From positions 186,001 to 250,000 of the forward strand of contig NZ_KZ319290.1 of NCBI RefSeq assembly GCF_002744755.1: DNA of 64,000 nt. Direction: 5' to 3'. The notes beneath the pieces were generated by a model. That model saw only the letters and a list, made by a program, of their open reading frames with translations, was not told the origin of the DNA and ran no database searches. The stretch is from Leeuwenhoekiella nanhaiensis. Its GTDB lineage: Bacteria > Bacteroidota > Bacteroidia > Flavobacteriales > Flavobacteriaceae. Within the stretch, counting starts at the first letter, position 1. Each line of letters opens with the position of its first letter. Below are positions 16,097 through 24,537 of the stretch, in pieces. The translations under genes were made by a program, and so were the position numbers.

Positions 16097-17515
16097 ATGA
16101 ATTTAAAAAGAGTCGTTACACACATTGCGTGTGGCTTTTTGTTTGCTTCCTGCGGAGCTTATTTTAATCAGCCTATAATGAATCAAGATGCGCGTATAGG
16201 TGAAACATCAGGCTATAGTGCAAAACTTGTTGAGTTTCCTGAGCCTGCGGAACCAATAGTTGCGGGAGTCTACAATTTTAAAGATCAAACCGGTCAGTAT
16301 AAGAATGTTGAAAACGGGAGTACATTTAGCACGGCCGTATCGCAAGGAGCTACAACCATGCTTATAAAAGCTTTAGAGGATTCTAAATGGTTTACGCCCA
16401 TAGAGCGCGAAAATTTGGGGAATCTTTTAAATGAGCGCAATATCATCAGATCTACACGTGATGAATATCGAAAAAATAGCAATCCTAATGAGCCAAACCT
16501 TCCGCCCTTACTATATGCCGGGGTGCTTTTAGAGGGTGGAATTATAAGTTACGATTCAAATATTATAACCGGAGGCCTGGGAGCCAGATATTTTGGTGTT
16601 GGCGGTTCAACTCAATACAGGCAGGATAGAATCACCGTTTATTTGAGAGCGGTATCTACTTCAAGTGGAAAAGTTCTTAAAACAGTATATATATCCAAAA
16701 CAATTCTTTCGCAGGCTATTGATGCAAGTTTATTTAGGTATGTAAACTTCCAACGATTATTAGAAGTAGAAACAGGCTATACAAAAAACGAGCCTGTTCA
16801 ATTGGCGATGAAAGAGGCAATAGAGAAAGCAGTCCACGCACTCATTGTTGAAGGGATACAGGACAGGCTATGGTCTACTAAATCAGGTAATGAACTTAAT
16901 GATAAACTGGTAGAGAAATATCTGGAGGAGAAGAAACTAGAAGAATCTACCCGTCTTTATGAACGTGAGTACTTTGATCAGAATCTTAAAAATTCATTTA
17001 CACTAGATTTAGGGGGTGCTCTTTATAAGGGAGATTATGGCAATGGCGAACTTACACCTCTAATACGACTGGGATATAATACCTCGTTGACAGATTTTAT
17101 GTCGGTAGGTTTAAAAGCCGGGGTTTTCAATTTAAAAGGAGGAACAGCGTATGATGAAACCTTTGGGCACCTTGATTTGAATTTGGAATTTAACCTGTTG
17201 AAGAACGACAAGCTTGCTCCCTTTGTATATGCCGGGGGAGGCCTGATGGCACAATTGGCAAGTGATGAATCTTCAAGTGTTGATACTTCTAATGCTGAGG
17301 GTAAAGTACAGTATGGAGTTGGAGTAAATTATTACCTAAGTAAAAAGTTCAGTATGCGCTTGTGGGCTGAACACAATATTCCATTTTCAGATAAATTGGA
17401 TGGGATAGAGAGTGGGAAGTACACAGACTTCTATTACAATTTTGGTTTAGGTCTGCAATACCACTTTAGTTTCAGTTCAAAATCAAAAAGCACAGATAAA
17501 CCTTTAGAAAATTAA
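16097..17515 (+). CDS. csgG: Curli secretion pore CsgG with an additional C-terminal beta-barrel-like domain
   Basis: The protein has 472 residues from ATG 16097 and carries a lipobox (LFASC, Cys19). Residues 20-270 follow E. coli CsgG closely: VAGVYNFKDQTGQYK, STFSTAVSQGATTMLIKALE, NLLNERNIIR, GGLGARYFGVGGSTQY, SKTILSQ and NEPVQLAMKEAIE. This is the nonameric outer-membrane lipoprotein pore for curlins. Residues 295-472 are absent from E. coli CsgG (277 residues). They are a run of alternating strands (FTLDLGGALYKGD, PFVYAGGGLMAQL, YGVGVNYYLSKKFSMRLWAE, ending LGLQYHFSF) typical of small outer-membrane barrels. The eyelet phenylalanine (STFSTAV) is kept, but the Tyr and Asn of the E. coli eyelet are not obvious. 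The stop overlaps the next start by one base. Confidence 0.93.
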   Translation: MNLKRVVTHIACGFLFASCGAYFNQPIMNQDARIGETSGYSAKLVEFPEPAEPIVAGVYNFKDQTGQYKNVENGSTFSTAVSQGATTMLIKALEDSKWFTPIERENLGNLLNERNIIRSTRDEYRKNSNPNEPNLPPLLYAGVLLEGGIISYDSNIITGGLGARYFGVGGSTQYRQDRITVYLRAVSTSSGKVLKTVYISKTILSQAIDASLFRYVNFQRLLEVETGYTKNEPVQLAMKEAIEKAVHALIVEGIQDRLWSTKSGNELNDKLVEKYLEEKKLEESTRLYEREYFDQNLKNSFTLDLGGALYKGDYGNGELTPLIRLGYNTSLTDFMSVGLKAGVFNLKGGTAYDETFGHLDLNLEFNLLKNDKLAPFVYAGGGLMAQLASDESSSVDTSNAEGKVQYGVGVNYYLSKKFSMRLWAEHNIPFSDKLDGIESGKYTDFYYNFGLGLQYHFSFSSKSKSTDKPLEN

Positions 17516-19017
17516 TGGGGATGAAAATTAAATATATAGTACACTGTTTCGTATTGCTTCTGGCGATTTCCTGTACTGAAGATCCAATTGGTGAGTTTGG
17601 TACAGGTACTATTACAGGTAAGGTGGTTACCGAAGGAGAAAATTTACCTCTCGAAAATGTGAAAATCAGCTCAAACCCGGTTTCTAATACAGTTTTTACA
17701 GATGCCGATGGTAATTTCACTATAACTGACGTTGAAGCCGGTCAATATTCCGTTCAGGCAGAATTAGATGGTTATGTGACAGCATTTGAAGCATCTCAGG
17801 TCGAAGAGGGCAGGGTAAACAACATTGTTTTTGAGCTTGAAGTTAGCACCGTCAATAATGAAGCGCCACTGGCTCCTGAGCTAGTAAGTCCCGCAGATAC
17901 TAGTGAAGAATTGGCAAGTGAAGTGACATTTCTTTGGACTTCTGGAGCAAACGACGAAGACAACCTAAGTTATGTTTTAGAATTACGTAATATAAGTCAA
18001 AACTCGATTGAACGCTTTGAGAATTTGACAGACACTACATATACGGTTTCAGATTTAGATAGAGGAACATCTTATGTTTGGCAAATTATAGTTTCTGATG
18101 AAATTAATGAACCTGTTCGAAGCGAGACTGCTCAATTTTCAACTGAGGGTTATAGTGCCAAAGATTATCATTTCGCAAGAATAATAAATTCAAATGCTGT
18201 TATTTTCTCTTCCAGTGAGGATGGTTCTGAACAGGTAGCTTTAACTGATTTTGATCAAAATAGTTTTAGACCCCGGAAGAATGCCGAAGTTGGTAAGATT
18301 GCCTTTTTAAGAACAGTAGGGGGTAATACGCATCTCTTTACTATGAATCTTGATGGTTCAGAGCAAAAACAGCTGACTCAGGATGTGCCTGTTAATGGTT
18401 TTAGAATAAGTGATCTTGATTTTACCTGGGCACAAAATGGGAGCAAAATTTATTATCCTCATTTTGATAAATTATACAGTATAAACTTTGATGGTTCGGG
18501 AAGAACCCTAATTTATAAAACAGATGATGGTTCTTTTATAAGCGAAGTAGCAGCAGCCGATTTTGACGATAACCTAATTGTTATAAAGACCAATAATAAT
18601 CAAGGTTACAATGCCCGTATTTTTACGGTTAGTCTCAGTTCACAAAGCGTGGTTGATGTCATTCTTGAAAACGAGCCCGGCGCTGCTGGAGGACTCGATA
18701 TTGACGCCAATGCTAACAGGGTAATCTTCTCAAGAGATATTTCAGGCTCTGAAAATGATAGCTACAGGATTTTTAGAAGCCGTTTGTTCATTTATGATAT
18801 TAATACGCAAGTAACTAATCAGATAATTGAAAATACACCATCGGGTAAGAATGATCTTGATCCTAGTTTTTCGCCTACTGAAGGAGCTGTAATATTTACA
18901 AGAGTTTCTAATAACACAGGGGCAGTCCCCGAGGTTTTTAAAGTTGAGTTTGCCTCCTCCAGTACAAATCCGGTTCAATTACTTTTTACAAACGCATTTA
19001 TGCCAGATTGGGAGTGA
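17515..19017 (+). CDS. Curli-operon lipoprotein with carboxypeptidase-regulatory-like, FN3-like and PD40 (TolB-type) repeats
   Basis: The protein has 500 residues with a lipobox ending at Cys20 (LLLAISC). Residues 30-105 form a carboxypeptidase-regulatory-like domain (TITGKVVTEGENLPLENVKI, FTDADGNFTITDVEAGQYSV). Residues 115-210 look like an FN3 domain (PLAPELVSPAD, LSYVLELRN, TSYVWQIIVSDE). Residues 215-500 carry PD40/WD40-like beta-propeller blades (HLFTMNLDGSEQKQLTQD, KLYSINFDGSGR, DPSFSPTEGAVIFTR). Translational coupling to csgG and the terminator just after it make it the last member of the curli operon. A role in anchoring fibres or binding glycans at the surface is possible; E. coli has no counterpart. 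Confidence 0.8.
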   Translation: MGMKIKYIVHCFVLLLAISCTEDPIGEFGTGTITGKVVTEGENLPLENVKISSNPVSNTVFTDADGNFTITDVEAGQYSVQAELDGYVTAFEASQVEEGRVNNIVFELEVSTVNNEAPLAPELVSPADTSEELASEVTFLWTSGANDEDNLSYVLELRNISQNSIERFENLTDTTYTVSDLDRGTSYVWQIIVSDEINEPVRSETAQFSTEGYSAKDYHFARIINSNAVIFSSSEDGSEQVALTDFDQNSFRPRKNAEVGKIAFLRTVGGNTHLFTMNLDGSEQKQLTQDVPVNGFRISDLDFTWAQNGSKIYYPHFDKLYSINFDGSGRTLIYKTDDGSFISEVAAADFDDNLIVIKTNNNQGYNARIFTVSLSSQSVVDVILENEPGAAGGLDIDANANRVIFSRDISGSENDSYRIFRSRLFIYDINTQVTNQIIENTPSGKNDLDPSFSPTEGAVIFTRVSNNTGAVPEVFKVEFASSSTNPVQLLFTNAFMPDWE

Positions 19018-19041
19018 TAACCTTTTTAAATACATTTTAAA

Positions 19042-19071
19042 AACGTCCTGAAATTTCAGGGCGTTTTTTTT
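19042..19071 (+). terminator. Rho-independent terminator of the curli assembly operon
   Basis: AACGTCCTGAAA pairs with TTTCAGGGCGTT (one G-T pair) and is followed by a run of T, 24 bp after the stop of the lipoprotein gene. Confidence 0.9.
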
Positions 19072-19149
19072 ATTGGCGCCGCTGTAGGGTGAAATTTCCA
19101 GTGGTTTGTTGTGAATTTGAAATTTAGTTTCTAACCATTTCCCTGAAGG

Positions 19150-19181
19150 CTTGCCCCGAGGTAGTTTACTTCTTACTTTTG
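19150..19181 (+). promoter_or_regulatory. Bacteroidota-type promoter for purM
   Basis: CTTG (19150-19153), a 20-nt spacer and TACTTTTG (19174-19181) fit the TTTG/TAnnTTTG consensus with one change in the -33 element. The predicted start point is about 10 bp before the purM ATG. Confidence 0.55.
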
Positions 19182-19198
19182 CCAAATAGCCACAAAGA

Positions 19199-20377
19199 AT
19201 GAGTGAAGAGATTTCAAAACGTTATGCCCAGCGCGGGGTATCTGCAGGTAAAGAAGAAGTTCATAAAGCCATAAAAAATGTAGACAAGGGATTGTTCCCT
19301 AAAGCCTTTTGTAAAATAGTCCCAGATTATCTGACAGGTAGTGATGAGCACTGTCTCGTGATGCACGCAGACGGCGCCGGTACTAAATCTTCACTCGCCT
19401 ATATGTATTGGCAGGAAACCGGTGATCTTTCGGTTTGGAAAGGAATTGCTCAGGATGCGCTTATCATGAATGTGGATGATCTGCTTTGCGTGGGAGCCAC
19501 AGATAATATCTTACTTTCCTCAACTATAGGTAGAAATAAAAATCTCATTACGGGCGAAGTCATTTCAGCAATAATCAACGGTACCGAAGAGCTCATAGCA
19601 GACCTGGCGAAACATGGAGTAACCATCAAAAGCACTGGTGGTGAAACCGCTGATGTGGGGGATCTGGTCCGCACTATAATTGTAGATTCTACCGTAACAG
19701 CCCGAATGAAAAGAGCTGATGTCGTTGATAATTCAAGAATTAAAGAGGGCGATGTGATTGTAGGGCTTGCAAGCTACGGGCAGGCAAGCTATGAAAGCGA
19801 ATACAATGGAGGTATGGGCAGCAACGGCTTAACTTCGGCACGTCACGATGTTTTTAATAAATATTTAGCCGAAAAATATCCGGAAAGTTTTGATGCCTCT
19901 CTACCTGAAGAACTGGTCTACAGCGGATCAAAAAAGCTAACGGATGAAGTTGAAAATAGCCCCATCGACGCCGGTAAGCTGGTCTTGTCACCTACACGTA
20001 CCTATGCCCCGGTGATTAAGAAAATTCTTCAGGAAGTTGACCGTAGTCTGTTACATGGAATGATTCACTGTAGTGGAGGTGCACAAACAAAAATTCTTCA
20101 TTTCATAGACAACTTACATATCGTAAAGGATAATATGTTTGAGCTGCCACCGCTTTTTAAACTCATTCAGGAAGAAAGTAATACAGAATGGCGCGAGATG
20201 TATCAGGTGTTTAATATGGGGCATCGAATGGAACTTTACGTAAACCCCAAAATTGCAGATCAAATTATCAAAATCTCTGAGTCTTTTAATATTCCCGCCC
20301 AGATTGTTGGAAGGGTAGAAGCATCCGATAGAAAACAGCTAACAATTAAAAGCACTTTTGGAACGTTTACCTATTAG
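19199..20377 (+). CDS. purM: Phosphoribosylformylglycinamidine cyclo-ligase (AIR synthetase)
   Basis: This 392-residue PurM closes the imidazole ring of AIR in de novo purine synthesis, in the cytoplasm and using ATP. The opening SKRYAQRGVSAGKEEVH, the DGAGTKSSLAY strand, MNVDDLLCVGA, KSTGGETADVGD and the late GMIHCSGGAQTKI and FNMGHRMELYV all fit the PurM/PurL ATP-binding fold. The length is that of the Bacteroidota subtype, longer than E. coli PurM (345). A promoter stands directly upstream. It is followed 20 bp later by the DUF3078 gene. Confidence 0.95.
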   Translation: MSEEISKRYAQRGVSAGKEEVHKAIKNVDKGLFPKAFCKIVPDYLTGSDEHCLVMHADGAGTKSSLAYMYWQETGDLSVWKGIAQDALIMNVDDLLCVGATDNILLSSTIGRNKNLITGEVISAIINGTEELIADLAKHGVTIKSTGGETADVGDLVRTIIVDSTVTARMKRADVVDNSRIKEGDVIVGLASYGQASYESEYNGGMGSNGLTSARHDVFNKYLAEKYPESFDASLPEELVYSGSKKLTDEVENSPIDAGKLVLSPTRTYAPVIKKILQEVDRSLLHGMIHCSGGAQTKILHFIDNLHIVKDNMFELPPLFKLIQEESNTEWREMYQVFNMGHRMELYVNPKIADQIIKISESFNIPAQIVGRVEASDRKQLTIKSTFGTFTY

Positions 20378-20397
20378 AATCTTATAATGCGCCTATT

Positions 20398-21393
20398 TTG
20401 AAACAGTTATCTTTTTGTTTAGTTCTTTGTTTATCGCTTTTGTCTGGCGGAATATTTGCCCAACACGTAGCCTTTCCATTACCTATAAAGAAAAGCACGG
20501 TTAAAGCACTTAATGAACGTTTTAATAAAAAAGAGGAAACTAATTGGGTTACCAAAAATCAGGCAGGTGTTGATTTGAGTGAAGTTGCATTTGTTAATTG
20601 GAATTCGGGTGGTACCAATTCTTTTTCGGGCCTCGCGGAAGTAAAACTGGAACGCAATTACACCGATGATCAAACAAAATGGCGGAATAAATTTTTAGGT
20701 CGTTATGGGATAAATAGTCAGGAAGGCAGGGAGATCAGAAAAACCGATGATCAGCTTGAGGTAACTTCAGACTTTGGATACCGTCGCGATACCATTTCTA
20801 ATTGGTATTATTCAGCAAAATTTAGATTTGCTTCTCAATTTACAAACGGCTATAAGTATCCCGATAATAAAACTCCAATATCTCAATTCATGGCTCCCGG
20901 TTATGTGTTTTTGGGAGTAGGAAGCGAGTACGGTAAGCGTATAGATAACCTTTCGGTTTATGCTTCTCCACTTACCTATAAGTCCACAATCGTTTTAGAC
21001 CAAACGCTGGCTAATACTGGTTCATTTGGCGTAGAACCTGCTGTGCGTGACGCCGATGGTAACATCATCAAAGAGGGTGAGAATTTCAACAGCGAATTAG
21101 GTATTTTGCTGCAAAGTATTTGGAAAGCGCGATTGATGGAGAATATTAATTTCACGAATTCTATAAATCTGTATACGGATTACCTAAACAGTTTTGGAAA
21201 CATTGATGTAGATTGGGAACTTAATTTCAATTTCAAGGTAAATAGTTTTGTTCTGGCTAAACTGGGGTCCCATTTACGCTACGATAATGATATTAAGATC
21301 ACCGAAACCAATGTTGACGGAGAGGAAATGGTTATGGGTGCGCGCATACAGTGGAAACAACAACTGGGAATAGGGGTTATTGTTGATTTTTAA
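20398..21393 (+). CDS. DUF3078 outer-membrane-type protein (TTG start)
   Basis: This 331-residue protein has a signal peptide (MKQLSFCLVLCLSLLSGGIFAQ). It starts at TTG: the nearby ATG at 20386 runs into a stop after four codons. The body is made of alternating hydrophobic/polar strands (ELGILLQSIWKARLMENINF, DVDWELNFNFKVNSFVLAKL) and ends in a hydrophobic strand, QLGIGVIVDF, as outer-membrane barrels do. The start of the mature region, with NWNSGGTNSFSGLAEVKLER, is the DUF3078 signature. Its function is unknown. It probably shares a transcript with purM. Confidence 0.8.
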   Translation: MKQLSFCLVLCLSLLSGGIFAQHVAFPLPIKKSTVKALNERFNKKEETNWVTKNQAGVDLSEVAFVNWNSGGTNSFSGLAEVKLERNYTDDQTKWRNKFLGRYGINSQEGREIRKTDDQLEVTSDFGYRRDTISNWYYSAKFRFASQFTNGYKYPDNKTPISQFMAPGYVFLGVGSEYGKRIDNLSVYASPLTYKSTIVLDQTLANTGSFGVEPAVRDADGNIIKEGENFNSELGILLQSIWKARLMENINFTNSINLYTDYLNSFGNIDVDWELNFNFKVNSFVLAKLGSHLRYDNDIKITETNVDGEEMVMGARIQWKQQLGIGVIVDF

Positions 21394-21415
21394 TTTTTTT
21401 AGTTTTTTGAAAACC

Positions 21416-21436
21416 ATATGTAAACCTTTTACGTAT
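21416..21436. promoter_or_regulatory. Dyad upstream of the membrane-protein gene
   Basis: ATATGTAAA-CCT-TTTACGTAT is an inverted repeat with one mismatch, 38 bp before the start at 21475. It resembles the MarR-type palindrome at 58138. It could be an operator or simply AT-rich chance symmetry. Confidence 0.3.
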
Positions 21437-21474
21437 ATTATAGTTGTATAAACCCCTAATACTTGTAACGTTAA

Positions 21475-22215
21475 ATGTTTTCAGAAAATGACTCCAGGTC
21501 CCGGACTACTTTCTTCATCATTCTAGCCCTAGTTTTAATATTTAACATTGGGGTTATTGGTTTATTTGATTTAGAAACCAGCCGTCTCACCAGACTGATG
21601 AGCATTTTCGTGTTTGGGATATACTATGGTTTAGTAAATAGAATAGTAAATGTTTGGACGGTTTCTGCATTGGGGCTTTTATTTATAAGAGATATTTTCT
21701 TTCAATTCTATGAGCAGGCCTGGGGTTATAAGCTTTATCTTATTTTTGGAACACTCTGTTATCTCACCATCGTTTTAGAGCGACTGCCAAAATTTTCCAA
21801 ACTTAAATTTAAACCAGGAGTTGTTTTTGTGACCGGTCTTTTGGTAGCCTTAAATACCTACACATTGTATATTATAATGAATATGCAAATGGTCACCTAT
21901 ACCTTTCACGATAGTCTAGAACCGGTACTCTTTTACGTTTACGGGGCTTCTATGATGATTTTAGGAGTTCAGGCTATCTTATATAATAACAAATACAACA
22001 GCAACAGGTCGCTTTTATACACATTTTTCGCATTCGGATTTATTTTCTCAGACATCGCCGCTTTGTTTGCCTATTATTTTGAATTTGATATGTTTTATTT
22101 CTTTGATCGCTTTTTCTTTATTATTGCAACAGGCTTATTGGTGCAATACGGACTCAATTTTGAAAGTGTGAAAGAAGAATATTATCAGTATGAAATGATT
22201 GATAAGAAACTTTAA
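21475..22215 (+). CDS. Polytopic membrane protein, possibly YhhN/TMEM86-like
   Basis: The 246 residues contain about eight hydrophobic segments joined by very short loops, with no signal peptide cleavage site. The second half includes YVYGASMMILGVQAI and FGFIFSDIAALFAYYF, and the acidic residue in the latter is placed like that of the YhhN (lysoplasmalogenase-like) family. The match is weak, so the family name is only a suggestion. It stands alone between DUF3078 and a conserved hypothetical gene, 45 bp away. Confidence 0.65.
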   Translation: MFSENDSRSRTTFFIILALVLIFNIGVIGLFDLETSRLTRLMSIFVFGIYYGLVNRIVNVWTVSALGLLFIRDIFFQFYEQAWGYKLYLIFGTLCYLTIVLERLPKFSKLKFKPGVVFVTGLLVALNTYTLYIIMNMQMVTYTFHDSLEPVLFYVYGASMMILGVQAILYNNKYNSNRSLLYTFFAFGFIFSDIAALFAYYFEFDMFYFFDRFFFIIATGLLVQYGLNFESVKEEYYQYEMIDKKL

Positions 22216-22260
22216 TTTTGAATCTGTAAATTCAGTTATCAATTAATCAAAATTAGGAAT

Positions 22261-22788
22261 ATGTTATTGGGTATAGGTTCACGCATTAAGCATGAAGAAT
22301 ACGGTAGTGGAGTTGTCACAAACGTCACTTCAAAACACTATTGGGTAACTTTTATTGACAGCGGTCTCGAGACTTTAGATTTGAATGAGGATTTTGAAGT
22401 TATAGAAGCCGTGGAAGACGAGGTTGACACCATCAGTTTTTATGAGGTAGAACGTACCCTTCGTGAGATGCTCAAGCAGTATTCTGACATATCTGAAATT
22501 GTACCTATTGCTGATAAATATAAGGGCGGTACGCTTATTTTAAGTCCGGCAGATTCTAGTCTTGCCCCAAAGGAAATTCCTATTGACACGTTTTTCCACA
22601 AAATAGTTATGGTACGGGATCGCATCCGGGTAATGGAGCAAAAAATAAATAGCAGTTCTAATCTTGACGATCAGGAGAAAATAGATCTGCAGCAATACAT
22701 CACCCGTATTTACGGGAGTTTAACCACGTTTAACGTACTCTTTAAAAACAGCTCGCAAAACTTCAAAGGCGAGGGTAAAAGCAAATAA
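22261..22788 (+). CDS. Conserved hypothetical protein with a Tudor/SH3-like N-terminus
   Basis: I do not recognise a named family. The first 50 residues (GIGSRIKHEEYGSGVVTNVT, YWVTFIDSGLETLDL) resemble the small SH3/Tudor-like barrel at the C-terminus of UvrD/PcrA helicases, with the pattern GxrVxHxxyGxGxV. Residues 60-175 are mainly helical and charged, including ERTLREMLKQY and a probable coiled stretch KIVMVRDRIRVMEQKINSS. There is no signal or membrane segment, so it is probably cytoplasmic. It ends 8 bp before the convergent rhaM stop. Confidence 0.7.
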   Translation: MLLGIGSRIKHEEYGSGVVTNVTSKHYWVTFIDSGLETLDLNEDFEVIEAVEDEVDTISFYEVERTLREMLKQYSDISEIVPIADKYKGGTLILSPADSSLAPKEIPIDTFFHKIVMVRDRIRVMEQKINSSSNLDDQEKIDLQQYITRIYGSLTTFNVLFKNSSQNFKGEGKSK

Positions 22789-22796
22789 CCATTTTT

Positions 22797-23120
22797 TCAG
22801 GAAGAAGGCTTAAGCCGGAATACTTCTTTAAGTCCTATTTCAACCGGAGAATTATCAGGGTTTGTTTTCATGATATCCGCCATATAGGACCACCACTTTT
22901 TTACGATAGGATCCTGAGGTAATTCAGAGGTGGTATGATTTGCTTTTAGTTTTTGAAAGGCGAATAAAATTCCCGTTTTTTCATCTAAGTGAATGTAGTA
23001 TTCCTCAATGCCCGACTCGGAGAGTAGGTCTTGCAGTTCAGGCCAAATGTTATCGTGTCGACGTTTATACTCATCTTCAAAGCCCGGTTTGAGTTGCATG
23101 GTAAAGCAATGTGTGATCAT
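22797..23120 (-). CDS. rhaM: L-rhamnose mutarotase
   Basis: This 107-residue RhaM-type dimeric alpha/beta-barrel protein interconverts the alpha and beta anomers of L-rhamnose. The active-site residues known from E. coli are at the same places: Tyr18 and His22 in EYKRRHDNIWPEL, and the double tryptophan in KKWWSYMADIM. It is the last gene of the SusCD operon, 6 bp after the sulfatase. This places rhamnose (or a related deoxysugar) among the likely products of the imported polymer. No other rhamnose genes are in the window. Confidence 0.92.
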   Translation of the reverse strand: MITHCFTMQLKPGFEDEYKRRHDNIWPELQDLLSESGIEEYYIHLDEKTGILFAFQKLKANHTTSELPQDPIVKKWWSYMADIMKTNPDNSPVEIGLKEVFRLKPSS

Positions 23121-23126
23121 TAAAAT

Positions 23127-24500
23127 TTAATTAGGTAATTCTTTATTGATTATCGGCGAGTCTTTCACAAACTCCAGTTCCAGTATGTGTAGAAGGTCCT
23201 GAAGTATTTTCTTTTTTTGATTTGAAAGATTAGTTGATTCGCCTGGGTCATTTTCAATTTCATATAACTCATATTCGGGCTTTGAATTTCTGTGTCTGCT
23301 TCGTATTAACTTATACGGGTATACCATTACAGATTCCTGTATATGCCCTCGTATGTAAACCGGATCAGCCCGGTTAATTTTATTGGCATTAAGTAAATAG
23401 CTAATATTTTCTCCCTCAACTGAAGGAGGAATTTTTTCAGCATTAGCCCAATGGAGAAACGTTGGCATCCAGTCTGTAACTGTAGTAACATTACTTGTAA
23501 CGCCTCTTTTTATTTGTTTAGGCCAGGAAATGAAGGCGGGGACCCGTATTGCGCCCTCATAATTTGTGGTTTTAAACTCCCTAAGTGGTTTATTACTTCC
23601 CAGGGAGTAATTGGGCTCAAATTTACCTGAATATTGTGTTGTGGGTATCCACTCCTCCTGAGCCCCATTATCGCTAAAAAAGAGGACAACCGTATTTTTG
23701 GTCAGATTTTTCTCTTTTAGTTTTTGAAGAATTTTATGGATACCTGAGTCCATATGAGACATTGCTGCGGCATATGCCTTACGCGAGGCATTTTTTATAG
23801 TGTCATACCGTTTAAGCCATAACTCTGGCTCTTGTAAGGGAATGTGAGGTGCGCTGTAAGCCAGTTGCAGGTAAAAAGGATCTGAGTTTTCTTCCTGCTG
23901 ATTGATGTAATTTACAGCCGCCTGTGTAAGTAAAACGGTGACGTGGCCTTTTTCATTTATGAACTGACCATTTTTGTGCCAGGTGCTGTCCCCATTCTTA
24001 TAGGTATGATCATACTGATCTAGCTGGCCATGCAAGAACCCATACGAATAGTCGAAGCCGTATGCCTTAGGTCCATTTTCAGGTTTTAAACCTAAATGCC
24101 ATTTTCCTATTAAAGCGGTTTGATAATTCAGCTTCTTTAAGGCTTGCGGAAGCGTTGTAATGTTATCGGGTAGTTTGAGTTCACTCTTGTCGCTAATAGG
24201 TGCAACAATGCCCATTCGGCTTGCTGGTTTTCCCGTAAGGAAGCTCGCGCGTGCAGGGGAACAGGTGGGGTAGGTATAGAAGCGCTCAAGGATGAGACCA
24301 TTTTGAGCCAGACTGTCTAAAGTGGGTGTTTCTATTTCTGAACCGTGAAAGCTAAAATCATTCCAGCCTGCATCATCGGCAATGATGATTAAAAAGTTTG
24401 GCTTTTCTGTGAGAGGGGTCGCTTCTGCATCTTTTTCGTTTGATTTTTTGCAAGAAGTGGTTAAGCCAAACAATAATGCTAAGGCTGTTAACCTTAGCAT
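23127..24500 (-). CDS. Lipoprotein sulfatase (S1 family, formylglycine type)
   Basis: The protein has 457 residues from ATG 24500. This start gives a lipoprotein signal (ALLFGLTTSC) and sits 37 bp after the SusD stop. Longer in-frame starts would overlap susD and hide the signal. The formylglycine motif CSPAR is at Cys80, with TYPTCSPARASFLTGK. Metal and sulfate ligands appear in IIIADDAGW, LIGKWHLGL, and a later FSDNGAQEEW. It resembles arylsulfatase-B-like S1 enzymes. As a lipoprotein beside SusD it probably removes sulfate from bound oligosaccharide. The anaerobic/aerobic maturase is not in the window. Confidence 0.92.
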   Translation of the reverse strand: MLRLTALALLFGLTTSCKKSNEKDAEATPLTEKPNFLIIIADDAGWNDFSFHGSEIETPTLDSLAQNGLILERFYTYPTCSPARASFLTGKPASRMGIVAPISDKSELKLPDNITTLPQALKKLNYQTALIGKWHLGLKPENGPKAYGFDYSYGFLHGQLDQYDHTYKNGDSTWHKNGQFINEKGHVTVLLTQAAVNYINQQEENSDPFYLQLAYSAPHIPLQEPELWLKRYDTIKNASRKAYAAAMSHMDSGIHKILQKLKEKNLTKNTVVLFFSDNGAQEEWIPTTQYSGKFEPNYSLGSNKPLREFKTTNYEGAIRVPAFISWPKQIKRGVTSNVTTVTDWMPTFLHWANAEKIPPSVEGENISYLLNANKINRADPVYIRGHIQESVMVYPYKLIRSRHRNSKPEYELYEIENDPGESTNLSNQKKKILQDLLHILELEFVKDSPIINKELPN

Positions 24501-24537
24501 TATCTTGATATCAAATAGAATTCTTGGCACAAAAAAT

